64,000 nucleotides of DNA from Bacteriovoracia bacterium (lineage in GTDB: Bacteria > Bdellovibrionota > Bacteriovoracia > Bacteriovoracales > Bacteriovoracaceae), in NCBI GenBank assembly GCA_030431635.1, contig JAUIIL010000004.1:1-64000 (forward strand), read 5' to 3'. Position numbers and translations under genes: made by a program. Positions 42,192-51,749 of this stretch are shown here, piece after piece. How positions within the stretch are numbered: the first letter of the stretch is position 1; the number at the start of each line of letters is the position of its first letter. The notes beneath the pieces were generated by a model. That model was not told the DNA's origin, did no database searches, and saw only the letters and a list, made by a program, of their open reading frames with translations.

Positions 42192-43060
42192 TTACTACTC
42201 CCACTGCTCGTTTTTTTTGAACCAGAGTTCTTCTTAGTTGCATTGGCTTTTTGTTGACGAGAGTACTCTTCTTGAGCAATTTTATTGATGTCTTCAGGTT
42301 CAAAATATGGCCATAGGGGTCTAAAGATTCTTGTATCAAGACGCTCGATTCCACTTGCGTCTACCCATCCAATTTCAAGCTTTGCTCCCCAAAGTTTATG
42401 CTCACCATCTTTAAGAGTTGCCAATGAGTCCACCCATACTTTTTTCTCTCTGTCCCAAAAAGAAATTTTATAACTAGTTACTCCTTCCATTATGACGTGA
42501 CCTTTAACATCACTCCAATCAAGCTCATCTTTCCCAAAAGGATCTTTTGTTATGACATAACGAACTAGGTTTTCCCCTGGTTTATCGTCCTCTCTATCTT
42601 TAGGAGTTTCGATTGTGTATTTAACCCAAGCAAAGTGGGATTCTTTGGAGTTTTCAGTTTTCCTTCTATTACTTGTTGTAAAAAAGGTGAATGTTTTATC
42701 TTCTAAAGTGAACTTTGGTACGGGTAGGCCATCTTGGTTAGGGAAGGGAAATCTTTTGTTTGAACTATATCGATTGTTAATAGTCTCAAAACTCTTTGTC
42801 GCTTCAGATGCGCTTTGACCTGGGGGAGTAAAGGGTTTTTCATATCGTCTTGAAAAATATAAGGGAGAGTAGATTTGTGAAAAATCCCACTCAAAACGGG
42901 CCATGGCCATTTCAACTTGTAGGTTTTCCTTATCTTCCTCGATCACTCTCTCTTTGGTTTCGGTACTGTCTCCTGTGACTGAAATAACCCCTAACATGAT
43001 AAAAGACAGTAGGGTTACTGAAATGAGAACTTCTAAGATGGAGAAACCTTTATTTGTCAT
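42188..43060 (-). CDS. gspJ: Type II secretion system minor pseudopilin J
   Basis: The 290-aa pseudopilin has prepilin site NKG|FSILEVLISVTLLSFIMLG with Glu5. Residues 50-250 form the globular domain (ARFEWDFSQIYSPLYFSRR; KDPFGKDELDWSDVKGHVIMEGVTSYKISFWD). The Lys/Ser-rich tail (KNSGSKKTSSGSSK) is unusual. It overlaps gspI and gspK by 4 bp each. Confidence 0.92.
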   Translation of the reverse strand: MTNKGFSILEVLISVTLLSFIMLGVISVTGDSTETKERVIEEDKENLQVEMAMARFEWDFSQIYSPLYFSRRYEKPFTPPGQSASEATKSFETINNRYSSNKRFPFPNQDGLPVPKFTLEDKTFTFFTTSNRRKTENSKESHFAWVKYTIETPKDREDDKPGENLVRYVITKDPFGKDELDWSDVKGHVIMEGVTSYKISFWDREKKVWVDSLATLKDGEHKLWGAKLEIGWVDASGIERLDTRIFRPLWPYFEPEDINKIAQEEYSRQQKANATKKNSGSKKTSSGSSK

Positions 43061-43581
43061 AAGTTTACTTTTAGCTCTACTTTTTGTTCAGGGTTAACTA
43101 ACCAAGTGGATAGAATAAACTTGTATTCTGTTTCTTTATTCATAACTGTAACTCTTACTTGCCAAATGATTTTTTCGATATTGACCTTTAACTGCTCAAA
43201 CACTAATTTTTTAATTGCATCAACTTGTTGATTATTCTCCTCGATCCCCCCTTTTTGAGAACCCCCCATAAGAACTTCCTCAAAGTCAGGAACTTCAAGT
43301 TTAGAAAATTCAATAGTGTATGAATAATCGGCATAAGGTGAGTCAAAAGTTTTTGTTTCTTTTTTTCCATCTAGGGATTCAGTGAATAAAGGAGGTTCCA
43401 AAATTGTTTCATTGATTTTTTGAACAGCAAGGTTTTTTAAAAGAATTTCTTCGGCCATTCTGGTTGAACTAGCAATATTTCCACCTTGTGAAATAAGATA
43501 AGCTGTCAAGAAAACAGAAAACATTGTCATGGCGATCATGACTTCTAATAAAGAAAAGCCTTTTTGACTTCTTATTTCCAT
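43057..43581 (-). CDS. gspI: Type II secretion system minor pseudopilin I
   Basis: The 174-aa minor pseudopilin has the prepilin site QKG|FSLLEVMIAMTMFSVFL with Glu5. It nucleates pseudopilus assembly with GspJ and GspK. It is longer than typical GspI (about 125 aa) through a charged middle segment (MGGSQKGGIEENNQQ). It overlaps gspH by 10 bp and gspJ by 4 bp. Confidence 0.92.
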   Translation of the reverse strand: MEIRSQKGFSLLEVMIAMTMFSVFLTAYLISQGGNIASSTRMAEEILLKNLAVQKINETILEPPLFTESLDGKKETKTFDSPYADYSYTIEFSKLEVPDFEEVLMGGSQKGGIEENNQQVDAIKKLVFEQLKVNIEKIIWQVRVTVMNKETEYKFILSTWLVNPEQKVELKVNL

Positions 43582-44249
43582 CTCGAGTAAATCTCCTCGG
43601 CGGCTTTTCTTTGCTCATCCTCTAAGTTCGCAATATCCTCTGCAAAGACTGGTTCATAATGGACTTTAGTTTTTTGTTGGAAAGAGAGTATTTCAAGACC
43701 GGCCACCTCATCATCAGTGACGAATAAAATAAGAGCACCATCTCTCTCTCCAGAAGGATAAAAGTAGAGATGTATTTTACCTTCTTTTATCATCTTTGTT
43801 TTGTCTCCAAGATAAGCTCCCATAATAAAAACCGTGTGATGAATTTCTCTTTTCATTTCTTCAAATTCAGGGATTTTACTAAAGGATTTATCTATTTTGG
43901 ATTTCTTCGTTTCTTCTTTTTCGCTTTCTTCTAGGGTTTTAACTTTTTTATCACCTTCCTCAGGATCAGGAAGAAGAAAGTTTTCAGTTGTACTAAATTC
44001 AACAAAATATTCACTGGGAGATTTTCCAAGATCTATCGTTAATCTTGTAATCGTATTTCTGAGAACGGATTCATTAGTTGCAAACCTTACGGCCCTATCA
44101 ATATCATCGACTGATGTCTGTAGAGCTTGGCGGTTATTTGGGTTTGAAAGAGGGATGGCCACAAAAACCATTGCTATAATAAAAAGAGCGATCAGAACTT
44201 CAAAAATAGTAAAACCCTGATCGCTCTTTTTTAATTTATCTAAACTCAT
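43572..44249 (-). CDS. gspH: Type II secretion system minor pseudopilin H
   Basis: The 225-aa pseudopilin has prepilin site DQG|FTIFEVLIALFIIAMV with Glu5, followed by the GspH-like segment DDIDRAVRFATNESVLRNTITRLTIDL. A charged insert (PEEGDKKVKTLEESEKEETK) near residues 95-115 is not typical. Order and neighbours in the operon support H. It starts 10 bp after gspG. Confidence 0.9.
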   Translation of the reverse strand: MSLDKLKKSDQGFTIFEVLIALFIIAMVFVAIPLSNPNNRQALQTSVDDIDRAVRFATNESVLRNTITRLTIDLGKSPSEYFVEFSTTENFLLPDPEEGDKKVKTLEESEKEETKKSKIDKSFSKIPEFEEMKREIHHTVFIMGAYLGDKTKMIKEGKIHLYFYPSGERDGALILFVTDDEVAGLEILSFQQKTKVHYEPVFAEDIANLEDEQRKAAEEIYSRWK

Positions 44250-44259
44250 TAATTACATT

Positions 44260-44715
44260 TTAAATCTCATTGGAGTTAATGTCAGCATCAAAGCCTTCTC
44301 CACCTTCGATGTTGTCCGCACCGTATGAGATCATGGTATATGTTCTACCATCTGATTCATAAAAATAGTTATTGTCCCATGGGTCAAGAGGAATCTTACC
44401 TTTACTTAGATATCCACCTGGAGCATATCTTTTACACTCACGTCCACCTGGTTTTTCAATAAGAGCATCAAGACCTTGATCAGAAGTAGGGTAGAAACCA
44501 CAATGTCTTCTAAAATCTCTTAGGGCCTCTCCTAATTTATTGATTTGGATTTTGGCCGTTTGAACTTTACCTTCTTGAAGTTGATCATAGACTTTGGTGG
44601 CCACAAATGTCCCTGTGAAACCAATAAGAGTAAGCCCAATGAGAATCTCAAGGATACTGAAACCTTTGTGAGAGTTGGACACTAAACGTAGAAACTGCGC
44701 ATTTTTGTTCAGCAT
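44260..44715 (-). CDS. gspG: Type II secretion system major pseudopilin G
   Basis: The 151-aa major pseudopilin has prepilin site HKG|FSILEILIGLTLIGFTG with Glu5. The conserved C-terminal calcium region is visible (GADNIEGGEGFDADI; canonical SxGaDg..GGeG..aDi). The segment PTSDQGLDALIEKP is strongly conserved in GspG. Two cysteines (RRHCGFYP and GRECKRYAP) are unusual for GspG and could form a disulfide. It starts 19 bp after gspF. Confidence 0.96.
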   Translation of the reverse strand: MLNKNAQFLRLVSNSHKGFSILEILIGLTLIGFTGTFVATKVYDQLQEGKVQTAKIQINKLGEALRDFRRHCGFYPTSDQGLDALIEKPGGRECKRYAPGGYLSKGKIPLDPWDNNYFYESDGRTYTMISYGADNIEGGEGFDADINSNEI

Positions 44716-44734
44716 ATTTTCTCCTTATTTCGCT

Positions 44735-45949
44735 TTAACTAAGTGAGTTAATTTCCATCATTGGAACAACAACAGAAAAAACAATAAAGCCTACCGCTAG
44801 ACCTAACCCTACCATCATAATGGGTTCTAGGATAGAGGTCAAACCTGCAATCTTGCTCTCGACTTGATCTTGATAATTATCCGCAACTATATTTAACATT
44901 GGTTCAAGTTCACCTGAGCGTTCTCCTAGTTTAATCATATGTGTCACAAGACTAGGGAAGTGCCCGCATTGAATAAGTGGGCCTACGAGAGAGGCTCCTT
45001 CTGAAACAGCTAGACGTGATTTTTCAATGGCATCCTTCATTAAAACATTGGGAATTAAGTTTTTAACAATATTCATTGAAGCAAGGATTGGTACTCCTGA
45101 ATTTAAAAGTGTGGATAGGGTTGAGCAGAAACGGCTTACATTAATCATTTTTGATAGCTGTCCAATAATGGGGAGCTTCAATATTAGACCATGCCACTTT
45201 TTAAGTCCTTCTTCAGTTTGAATATACTTTTTAAAAGAGTACCAAAGAAGAAAGAAGAGAACTGGCATAACAAACCAATAGTTCTGCATCCAATCAGAAA
45301 GTTCGATACAAAGTTTTGTTTGCAGGGGAAGTTCTTTTTTCATCGAGACAAAAATCTTTGCTATTTTAGGAATGACGAAAATAAAAATAACATTCATCAT
45401 AATAAATCCAAAGGCGGCCATGATAACTGGATAAGTCATCGCTCCTTGGAGTTTATTCTTAAGTTTTACTTGGGCTTCAGTAAATTCAGCAAGTCTAACC
45501 AAAACAATATCTAAAGTACCAGAAGCTTCACCAGCTTCCACCATATTAACATAAACGTTATTAAAGATTTTAGGGTGATCGGAGAGGGCTTTTGCAAGGG
45601 AAACCCCTTCATTTACTTTTTGCTTAACTTCTGAGAGAACAACTTTTAATTGAGGGCTATCGACCTGATCAACAAGAGCACTTAAGGCCTCAACGATTTG
45701 AATACGGGCCTTGATGAGAGTAGAGAGCTGTCTTGTCATGAGAGAAAGATCGTTAACAGAAACACGATTATTTAAACTAGCTAGAAAACTTGAACTGGAG
45801 CCTGACTTAGAGCTTTGCTCTTTTATTTCAATGAGCATAATCCCCATGGCCCTAAGTTTTTGCTTGGCCTGAGGAAGACTTTCTGTATTGATCGTCGAGT
45901 TAATCTCTTTACCCGTTCGATCCATTCCTTTGTAGGTATAAATTGGCAT
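44735..45949 (-). CDS. gspF: Type II secretion system inner-membrane protein F
   Basis: The 404-aa protein has the expected two cytoplasmic domains and three membrane helices (about residues 170-190, 220-240 and 375-398). It has MPIYTYKGMDRTGKEI at the N-terminus, MVEAGEASGTLDIVLVRLAEF, MIKLGERSGELEPMLNIVADNY and a C-terminal ILEPIMMVGLGLAVGFIV. It is the platform protein coupling the GspE motor to pseudopilus growth. It begins 8 bp after gspE. Confidence 0.97.
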   Translation of the reverse strand: MPIYTYKGMDRTGKEINSTINTESLPQAKQKLRAMGIMLIEIKEQSSKSGSSSSFLASLNNRVSVNDLSLMTRQLSTLIKARIQIVEALSALVDQVDSPQLKVVLSEVKQKVNEGVSLAKALSDHPKIFNNVYVNMVEAGEASGTLDIVLVRLAEFTEAQVKLKNKLQGAMTYPVIMAAFGFIMMNVIFIFVIPKIAKIFVSMKKELPLQTKLCIELSDWMQNYWFVMPVLFFLLWYSFKKYIQTEEGLKKWHGLILKLPIIGQLSKMINVSRFCSTLSTLLNSGVPILASMNIVKNLIPNVLMKDAIEKSRLAVSEGASLVGPLIQCGHFPSLVTHMIKLGERSGELEPMLNIVADNYQDQVESKIAGLTSILEPIMMVGLGLAVGFIVFSVVVPMMEINSLS

Positions 45950-45957
45950 AAAAAATA

Positions 45958-47691
45958 CTACTCAATATTCTCTTCACTATTAATTGCTCTAACCATTTCT
46001 TCAACCGATGTTTCGCCTTTAAATATTTTTGAAAGAGCATCAGTTCTTAAAGTAATCATTCCATTTTTAACGGCAGCTTTTTTTACAGCACCTGCATCGG
46101 CTTGTCTTAGAATGAGTGAACGAATGTTGTCATCAATCATAAGAAGTTCGGCAACACAAGTTCGTCCGCCATATCCTGTATCACTACAATGAGCACATCC
46201 CTTGGCCTTAAATACTGTGGCATTATCAGGGACTTTTTGAATTCCTAGTATCGTTTTGTCATAGCTTGAAAGTTCGTGCGGTTCTTTACAGTATTGGCAT
46301 AAGGTTCTGATAAGTCTTTGGGCAAGTACAGCAACCAGAGATGACGCGATTAAAAAGGGTTGAACTCCCATGTCAATAAGTCGAGTAGGGGCTGAGGAGG
46401 CATCGTTCGTGTGCAAGGTCGAGAGAACAAAGTGACCTGTCAAAGAAGCGTTAATGGCCATCTCTGCTGTTTCTTGGTCCCTTGTTTCCCCAACCATAAC
46501 GATATCTGGGTTTTGTCGAAGGATAGAACGTAGAGCAATAGCAAAGCTTAAATCAATTTTATGGTTCACTTGGATTTGTGATATTCCTGATAGTTCATAT
46601 TCGACAGGATCTTCAACTGTGATGATCATTTTATCGGGAGTATTCATTCTATCTAAAATAGCAAAAAGAGTCGTTGTTTTCCCGTGTCCTGTTGGACCTG
46701 TAACATAAAGAACTCCATGTTTTCTCTGCGAGAGTTCTTTTAAATTTTCTAAGACTTGGCCATGAAAACCTAATTTCTCTAGTTCAAGAACAGTGTTATT
46801 TTTCTCAAGAACCCTCATAACAATTCGTTCACCATTTTGAACAGGGGTCGTACTTAAACGGATATCAATATCTTTACCAGCGATTTTAATTTTGATTCTT
46901 CCATCTTGAGGAAGACGTTTTTCTGCGATATCAAGCTTGGCCATAACTTTAATACGAGAAGAAACCGCTGCATGGGTTCTTTTTGGCTGACGAAGGATTT
47001 CAGTCATAACCCCATTAATTCGAAATCTATATATCGTATCTTTCTCGTAAGGCTCAATATGAATATCGGAAGCCTTCTCTTTAACGGCCCTGAAAATAAT
47101 CGAGTTTACAAATTTAATAACAGGTGCATCATCTGTGGCATCAAGAATATCAATAGGGCCATCTAAGTCGATCGCATCTTCAGAGAATTCATCTTCAATA
47201 CTATCAACGATATTACGGTTAGCTTTCTCATAAACTCTGTTAATAGCATCCTGAATTCTTACAGAAGAGGTGACAATCACCTGAATTTCTTTTTTAAATA
47301 TTCCGTGAAGGTCATTAATGACATCAAAATTAAAGGGATCGCTCATGGCCAGGACTAGATTATAATCAGTCTCCATAATTGGGATAATTTCGTGGTGCTT
47401 GGCATAGTTAATAGGTAGGTCTTTCACAATATTAGGATCGATATCATCAATATTGATGTCATGAACATAAGGAATTTCAACTTGATGACAAATGACTTTG
47501 ATAATATCATGTGGAGAAATCAAGTTTTTACTAACAAGTATTTCTCCTAAGAGCCTACCTTCTTCTTTTTGTTCTTGAAGGGCTTCGTCCAATTGTCCTT
47601 GGGTCAAATTGGTATGCTTAATAAGTAGCTGACCAATCTGGTCTTTTTGATCCTCTACTTTCTCCATTAAATGATCAGAAATTTTCACCAT
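45958..47691 (-). CDS. gspE: Type II secretion ATPase E with MshEN-type N-terminal repeats
   Basis: The 577-aa motor ATPase has Walker A GPTGHGKTTTL near residue 338 (His in place of the common Ser), Asp box ITVEDPVEYE, Walker B LRQNPDIVMVGETRD, His box LTGHFVLSTLHTNDA, and a zinc-binding tetra-cysteine module CQYCKEP...CAHCSDTGYGGR. The N-terminus carries two MshEN-like units (IGQLLIKHTNLTQGQLDEAL and LLGEILVSKNLISPHDII, each ending near a Q), a fold that can bind c-di-GMP in relatives. The gap to gspD is 3 bp. Confidence 0.96.
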   Translation of the reverse strand: MVKISDHLMEKVEDQKDQIGQLLIKHTNLTQGQLDEALQEQKEEGRLLGEILVSKNLISPHDIIKVICHQVEIPYVHDINIDDIDPNIVKDLPINYAKHHEIIPIMETDYNLVLAMSDPFNFDVINDLHGIFKKEIQVIVTSSVRIQDAINRVYEKANRNIVDSIEDEFSEDAIDLDGPIDILDATDDAPVIKFVNSIIFRAVKEKASDIHIEPYEKDTIYRFRINGVMTEILRQPKRTHAAVSSRIKVMAKLDIAEKRLPQDGRIKIKIAGKDIDIRLSTTPVQNGERIVMRVLEKNNTVLELEKLGFHGQVLENLKELSQRKHGVLYVTGPTGHGKTTTLFAILDRMNTPDKMIITVEDPVEYELSGISQIQVNHKIDLSFAIALRSILRQNPDIVMVGETRDQETAEMAINASLTGHFVLSTLHTNDASSAPTRLIDMGVQPFLIASSLVAVLAQRLIRTLCQYCKEPHELSSYDKTILGIQKVPDNATVFKAKGCAHCSDTGYGGRTCVAELLMIDDNIRSLILRQADAGAVKKAAVKNGMITLRTDALSKIFKGETSVEEMVRAINSEENIE

Positions 47692-47694
47692 GGT

Positions 47695-50166
47695 CTAATT
47701 TTCTCCTATTCCAGTAGGTGCAGGCATTTCTAAATCTTCTTCATCAATAATACTTGAATCATCATATTCTTCAAAATACTCGTCAGAGATACTTTTTTCT
47801 TCTTTTAACTTAGTCTTATTTTGGAATTTAGGACCGAAGGTATTTCCTCCTCCTGACTTAATTCCATCTCCTTCATTTTCCTGAATGTATTTAGCTGATG
47901 AAGATATATTATAAATGGGACCTTTTTCTTGTTCTTCTAATTTTCGATCAAGATCACTTAGGAGTTCATCATAAGGATCTTCTCCCACAAGAATTTTCTT
48001 AATATCTTTTGAACGTCTTGAAATTTGCTCTCTCGTATTAGTTGCAGCGGTATCTTCATAAGAAGAGAGAATTTTAGGTGTAATAAAGAAGAGAAGATTA
48101 ACTTTATTTACAGTTCTGGCTTTTTGTTTAAATAGCCAACCTAAAACGGGGATATCACCAAGTAGGGGAACCTTACTTAGAGTTTCAGTCGTTTTATCTC
48201 TCATAAAACCACCCATTGCGATAGTATCTTGGTCCCTAACCATTACTTCTGTGATAGCACTTCTTGTTGTTGTGGAAACCCCTCCAGCAGCATTGTTAGC
48301 AGCTCTTTCAACAGAGGCAAAATCATCAATCCTCTGGTCGATTTTAAGTTTAACAAAGCGGGTAACTTTGTTAATTTGCGGAGTAATTTTAAGCACAAGA
48401 GCAACTTTTTGTTGAGAGAAACTCTCACTTGCAGCTCCGTTAGAAGTCGTTGTTTGAGTAATAGGAACAGTTTCACCAACTTCAAAGGATGCTTCTGTGT
48501 TATCCATGGCCAATATCTGTGGTGTGGCCAAGATATTAGTTTTAGAGTTACTAGAGAGAACCTTTAATAACATGGAAACACTATTAACTGAAACAGTTGA
48601 GCCATCGGATAGAGTCACATCTCTTGTTCCTCCAACTCCTAGTCCAGTAAAAAAACCAGAAACGTTCGTCACGTTTCCAGTTAAGAGTTGAGTTAAGTCA
48701 GAGTCATCACTACCGTTACCAAATCCCATTCTCTCAGCAGCACCTTCACCATAAGCCCCAATATAGCTTGTTCCAAACTCTCGACCTTTAGTAACATTTG
48801 TCTCTAAGATAAGCCCTTCAACAAAAACTTGTTCACGAGGAATATCAAGTCTTGAGATAACATCTTTCAAGGTCAGCCAATCAGTAGGGGATGCTGTAAC
48901 AACAAGAGCATTGTTTGATTTATCAGCTGTAATTTTTACTTCTGAAGTAAAAACAGCGTTATCAAGAGCTCCTCCCGTGGTTGTAAAACGGGTCGCCGCT
49001 TTTTGATCTTGCTTTGCCGTGGCACCTGACACAAGAGAAGAGAGCGTCTTCGAAAGCTCTTCAGCGTCTCCAAAACGAAGGTAATGAACATGAACTCTAC
49101 CACTAGCTTGTGAAACAGCTTCAACATCAAGTTTTTTAATGAGAGCTTTAAGCTCAATGGCTCCTTGAGCATTAGCAAGAGCAATAATAGAGTTTGTTCT
49201 GGTCTCAGCGATAATTTTACTGATGTTCTCACCAGCTCCAGAACTGCTGCTACTTGACCGTCTCTTGCTCCGGCTTCTACTATCAGATTTATTCAGAACA
49301 AGTTGATCGAGAAGTTTTGCAATTTCTTGAGCAGAAGAATTTTTAACAGGAATAATGTGTAATCCTTCTTCAAAACCAGGAACATCCAAAAACTTAATCA
49401 GCTGAACAACTCGGTTAATGTTTTGTCCAGTATCAGCAATAATAATTGAGTTTGTTTGCTCTATATCAATGATACGTCCGTAACGAGACATAAAAGGTCT
49501 AAAGTTTCTTGAAATTTCTTTAACAGAGATATTTTTGAGCGTAATAACTCTCATCATAAAGTTTTCAGTATCAGGAGTGTATGTTCCTGTATAAATTTTA
49601 GTAGGGGTGTATCTTAGGTCTCTTGCGTTGATAATTTTATAAAAAGCTCCTGATTTAACTAGGGCATAACCAGCCATGTTTAGTGCAGTTAGATAAGCCT
49701 TCCAAGCGTCTCCTACAGTAATTGGAGTAGGTGCAGTGATAGAAACTTTTCCTTTAACATCTTTATCGAGAATTAAATTAATTCCCGTCAATTTTTGCAT
49801 AAACTTGGTGATATCAAGAATGTCAGCATCAGGAAAATCAAAACTAGTTACAACTTCAGGACCAAAAGCTGTTTCAAAGTTTAAATTTACATATTCTTTC
49901 TTTTTTTCAACCGGAGCTTGAGGAACATCTCTGCCAAAAGTTTCTTTATCATTGGCCCCACTTTCTTCAATATCTTCCAGAGCTTGTTGTCTTTGTGAGT
50001 TTCCAGCTTGCTGTGGAGCAGAGTCAGCTTGTATCGAAGTGGGTTGAGACTGGGGCTGATTCACTTGATTCTTTGAACGATACTTTTTGAACTGACCAAA
50101 AACAGGTAAGCTCATTAAGCAAAGTAGGAAAATCGTTTTCCTTGCAGGTAGACTTCGTGTCATCAT
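47695..50166 (-). CDS. gspD: Type II secretion outer-membrane secretin D
   Basis: The 823-aa secretin has a signal peptide near residues 9-25 (KTIFLLCLMSLPVFG). N0-N3 domains start at about residue 95 (LNFETAFGPEVVTSFDFPDADILDITKFMQKLTG), and the secretin core near residues 540-700 includes VPLLGDIPVLGWLF and LLFFITPKIL. A Ser/Arg-rich insert (SRSRSKRRSSSSSS) lies in the N2-N3 region around residue 300. The acidic C-terminal 120 residues may bind a pilotin. Starting at MMTRSL. It lies 15 bp downstream of gspC. Confidence 0.97.
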   Translation of the reverse strand: MMTRSLPARKTIFLLCLMSLPVFGQFKKYRSKNQVNQPQSQPTSIQADSAPQQAGNSQRQQALEDIEESGANDKETFGRDVPQAPVEKKKEYVNLNFETAFGPEVVTSFDFPDADILDITKFMQKLTGINLILDKDVKGKVSITAPTPITVGDAWKAYLTALNMAGYALVKSGAFYKIINARDLRYTPTKIYTGTYTPDTENFMMRVITLKNISVKEISRNFRPFMSRYGRIIDIEQTNSIIIADTGQNINRVVQLIKFLDVPGFEEGLHIIPVKNSSAQEIAKLLDQLVLNKSDSRSRSKRRSSSSSSGAGENISKIIAETRTNSIIALANAQGAIELKALIKKLDVEAVSQASGRVHVHYLRFGDAEELSKTLSSLVSGATAKQDQKAATRFTTTGGALDNAVFTSEVKITADKSNNALVVTASPTDWLTLKDVISRLDIPREQVFVEGLILETNVTKGREFGTSYIGAYGEGAAERMGFGNGSDDSDLTQLLTGNVTNVSGFFTGLGVGGTRDVTLSDGSTVSVNSVSMLLKVLSSNSKTNILATPQILAMDNTEASFEVGETVPITQTTTSNGAASESFSQQKVALVLKITPQINKVTRFVKLKIDQRIDDFASVERAANNAAGGVSTTTRSAITEVMVRDQDTIAMGGFMRDKTTETLSKVPLLGDIPVLGWLFKQKARTVNKVNLLFFITPKILSSYEDTAATNTREQISRRSKDIKKILVGEDPYDELLSDLDRKLEEQEKGPIYNISSSAKYIQENEGDGIKSGGGNTFGPKFQNKTKLKEEKSISDEYFEEYDDSSIIDEEDLEMPAPTGIGEN

Positions 50167-50181
50167 TTTTTAGTCCTTGTT

Positions 50182-51570
50182 TTACTCACTAAAAGAATAT
50201 TCAAGAGGAACCTTTCTTCCATTTCTTTGAACATCCATAGAGAGATTATCTAAATTTTCTAACTTCCCTAACAGACCCATTACTTGATTCATATCAGTAA
50301 TCTTCTCACCGTTAATGGAAGTAATAATATCGTTATCTTGAACACCAAGATTGGCAAACACACTGTCTGGTACAATATCGGTGACTTTAAAGGCCATAGA
50401 GCCATCTGGATTAGTTAAGCGGATGGCACGAGCTTGAGTTAAGATACTACTTAAATCTTTCATTTTAGTTTTAAGAAATTTCTTAGAAATTTTAAAGTTA
50501 TTACCATTATTCGAAATACCTTTTGGTGGTTGATTTCTCACAAAACTTTTTGATTCTCTGGGGGAGAGAACTGTAATAGGGTTATCTTTTTTATCAATGA
50601 GATCTTTACTAGCAAGAAGCTCGCAACTTCCATCTTTGAGGTTCTTTAAAATGACCTCTAATCTCGTAATTTTGTCGACTTTAGCGTACTTCCCAATTGT
50701 TTCTCCTACTCTGACACTCATGGGCTCTTTTTTTGAACGTACTTGAACAGCCGCAATAGATTTTACTTCATCCTGTAAAACAACAGTATTAATAAGGGTG
50801 AGAGGAAGGTTTGTTTTCTTAGTTGCTGCAATACATTTAGTATTTCTATTTATTTTTTTCCTGGCCTTCTCTCCATCTGCATCTTTTTTCTTTTCATCAG
50901 TTCTAAATACATTAACCGCTCCAATTTTTTTAAAATCAGAGACTGTTAAGGCTTTTGTCATAAGAGGAGCACTGACTGTTTGTGTTCTCTCAATGGACTT
51001 GTCTTCTCCTTTCGTAAATATCGCGAGAGTTTTTCCTACTCCATAAGAGGTGATAATAAAAGTTGTGGCCAAAAAAGCAGAGTGGATGTGTGTTCTTGTT
51101 CTTGCAGAAAATAATTTATCTGGAAGCTTCATCCAATCAACACTTCCAAGAGTTTGTTTAAATTTATTACCAACTTGGAGAGTATCTTTACCTGTATGAG
51201 ATAATTTTTCTTTATTAAGCAAATTTTTAAATTTTGTAAAAGTTTGAGTTGCATCAAAGTTTTGAACTTGTTTTTTTATTTTTTGAAAGAAAGAAGTTGG
51301 CGCCACTAAATCCGGTGGCATTTGTTCTTCATTACCATGAAACTCTTCTTCAACTTCTTCCACGTCTTCAGGTAATTCAATCTCTGCAGCTTTTTTCTTT
51401 TTGAATTTTTGTTTAATTCTTTGCAAAAAATTTGGTGAAGAAGGGGAGGCTTCTTGTTCTAGCTCTTTTTCATGCTCGAGTTCGCTGACTTCACTTTCAT
51501 CGTGAAGAGGAACTTCTTCTTGTGAAGTTTTTGAAAATTTATTCTTAAGTTTACTAATCCATTTTTTCAT
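50182..51570 (-). CDS. gspC: Type II secretion system protein C with PDZ domain and long cytoplasmic N-terminus
   Basis: The 462-aa protein has a transmembrane helix near residues 166-190 (AFLATTFIITSYGVGKTLAIF), an HR domain (residues about 235-330) with the FDD-like NTVVLQDEVKSIAAV pattern, and a C-terminal PDZ domain (KVTDIVPDSVFANLGVQDNDIITSINGEKITD). GspC links the inner platform to the GspD secretin. Usual GspC has about 280-300 residues; here a 160-residue highly charged N-terminus (EVSELEHEKELEQ, KQKFKKKKAAEIEL) precedes the helix. It is the first gene of the operon; AAGG lies upstream of the ATG. Confidence 0.92.
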   Translation of the reverse strand: MKKWISKLKNKFSKTSQEEVPLHDESEVSELEHEKELEQEASPSSPNFLQRIKQKFKKKKAAEIELPEDVEEVEEEFHGNEEQMPPDLVAPTSFFQKIKKQVQNFDATQTFTKFKNLLNKEKLSHTGKDTLQVGNKFKQTLGSVDWMKLPDKLFSARTRTHIHSAFLATTFIITSYGVGKTLAIFTKGEDKSIERTQTVSAPLMTKALTVSDFKKIGAVNVFRTDEKKKDADGEKARKKINRNTKCIAATKKTNLPLTLINTVVLQDEVKSIAAVQVRSKKEPMSVRVGETIGKYAKVDKITRLEVILKNLKDGSCELLASKDLIDKKDNPITVLSPRESKSFVRNQPPKGISNNGNNFKISKKFLKTKMKDLSSILTQARAIRLTNPDGSMAFKVTDIVPDSVFANLGVQDNDIITSINGEKITDMNQVMGLLGKLENLDNLSMDVQRNGRKVPLEYSFSE

Positions 51571-51684
51571 TACCTTTTCATTTTCTCTTGTCTTCTTATA
51601 TTACGCAAGTGATTGTCTGTAATTTCTGGTACTTAAAACAAAACTGACCTAAAAAAGTCGGAATTGATTTTTTCTCTTTCCCCT

Positions 51685-51713
51685 TTGTCGTATGGGCGTG
51701 CGGTTGATATAAT
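51685..51713 (+). promoter_or_regulatory. Extended -10 promoter of the acyl-CoA dehydrogenase gene
   Basis: TTGTCG (4/6), 17-bp spacer and TATAAT preceded by TGA, giving a perfect extended -10. Transcription would start near 51720, 30 nt before the ATG at 51750. A GGAG at 51740-51743 serves as the ribosome site. Confidence 0.75.
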
Positions 51714-51749
51714 CTTAAAGGTAATTATTCTTAAGTAATGGAGTCAGTT

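Noticed and set aside
37650-51570. A prepilin peptidase (gspO) gene inside the T2SS operon
   Set aside because: No ORF in the operon has the membrane aspartyl peptidase pattern; it must be elsewhere.
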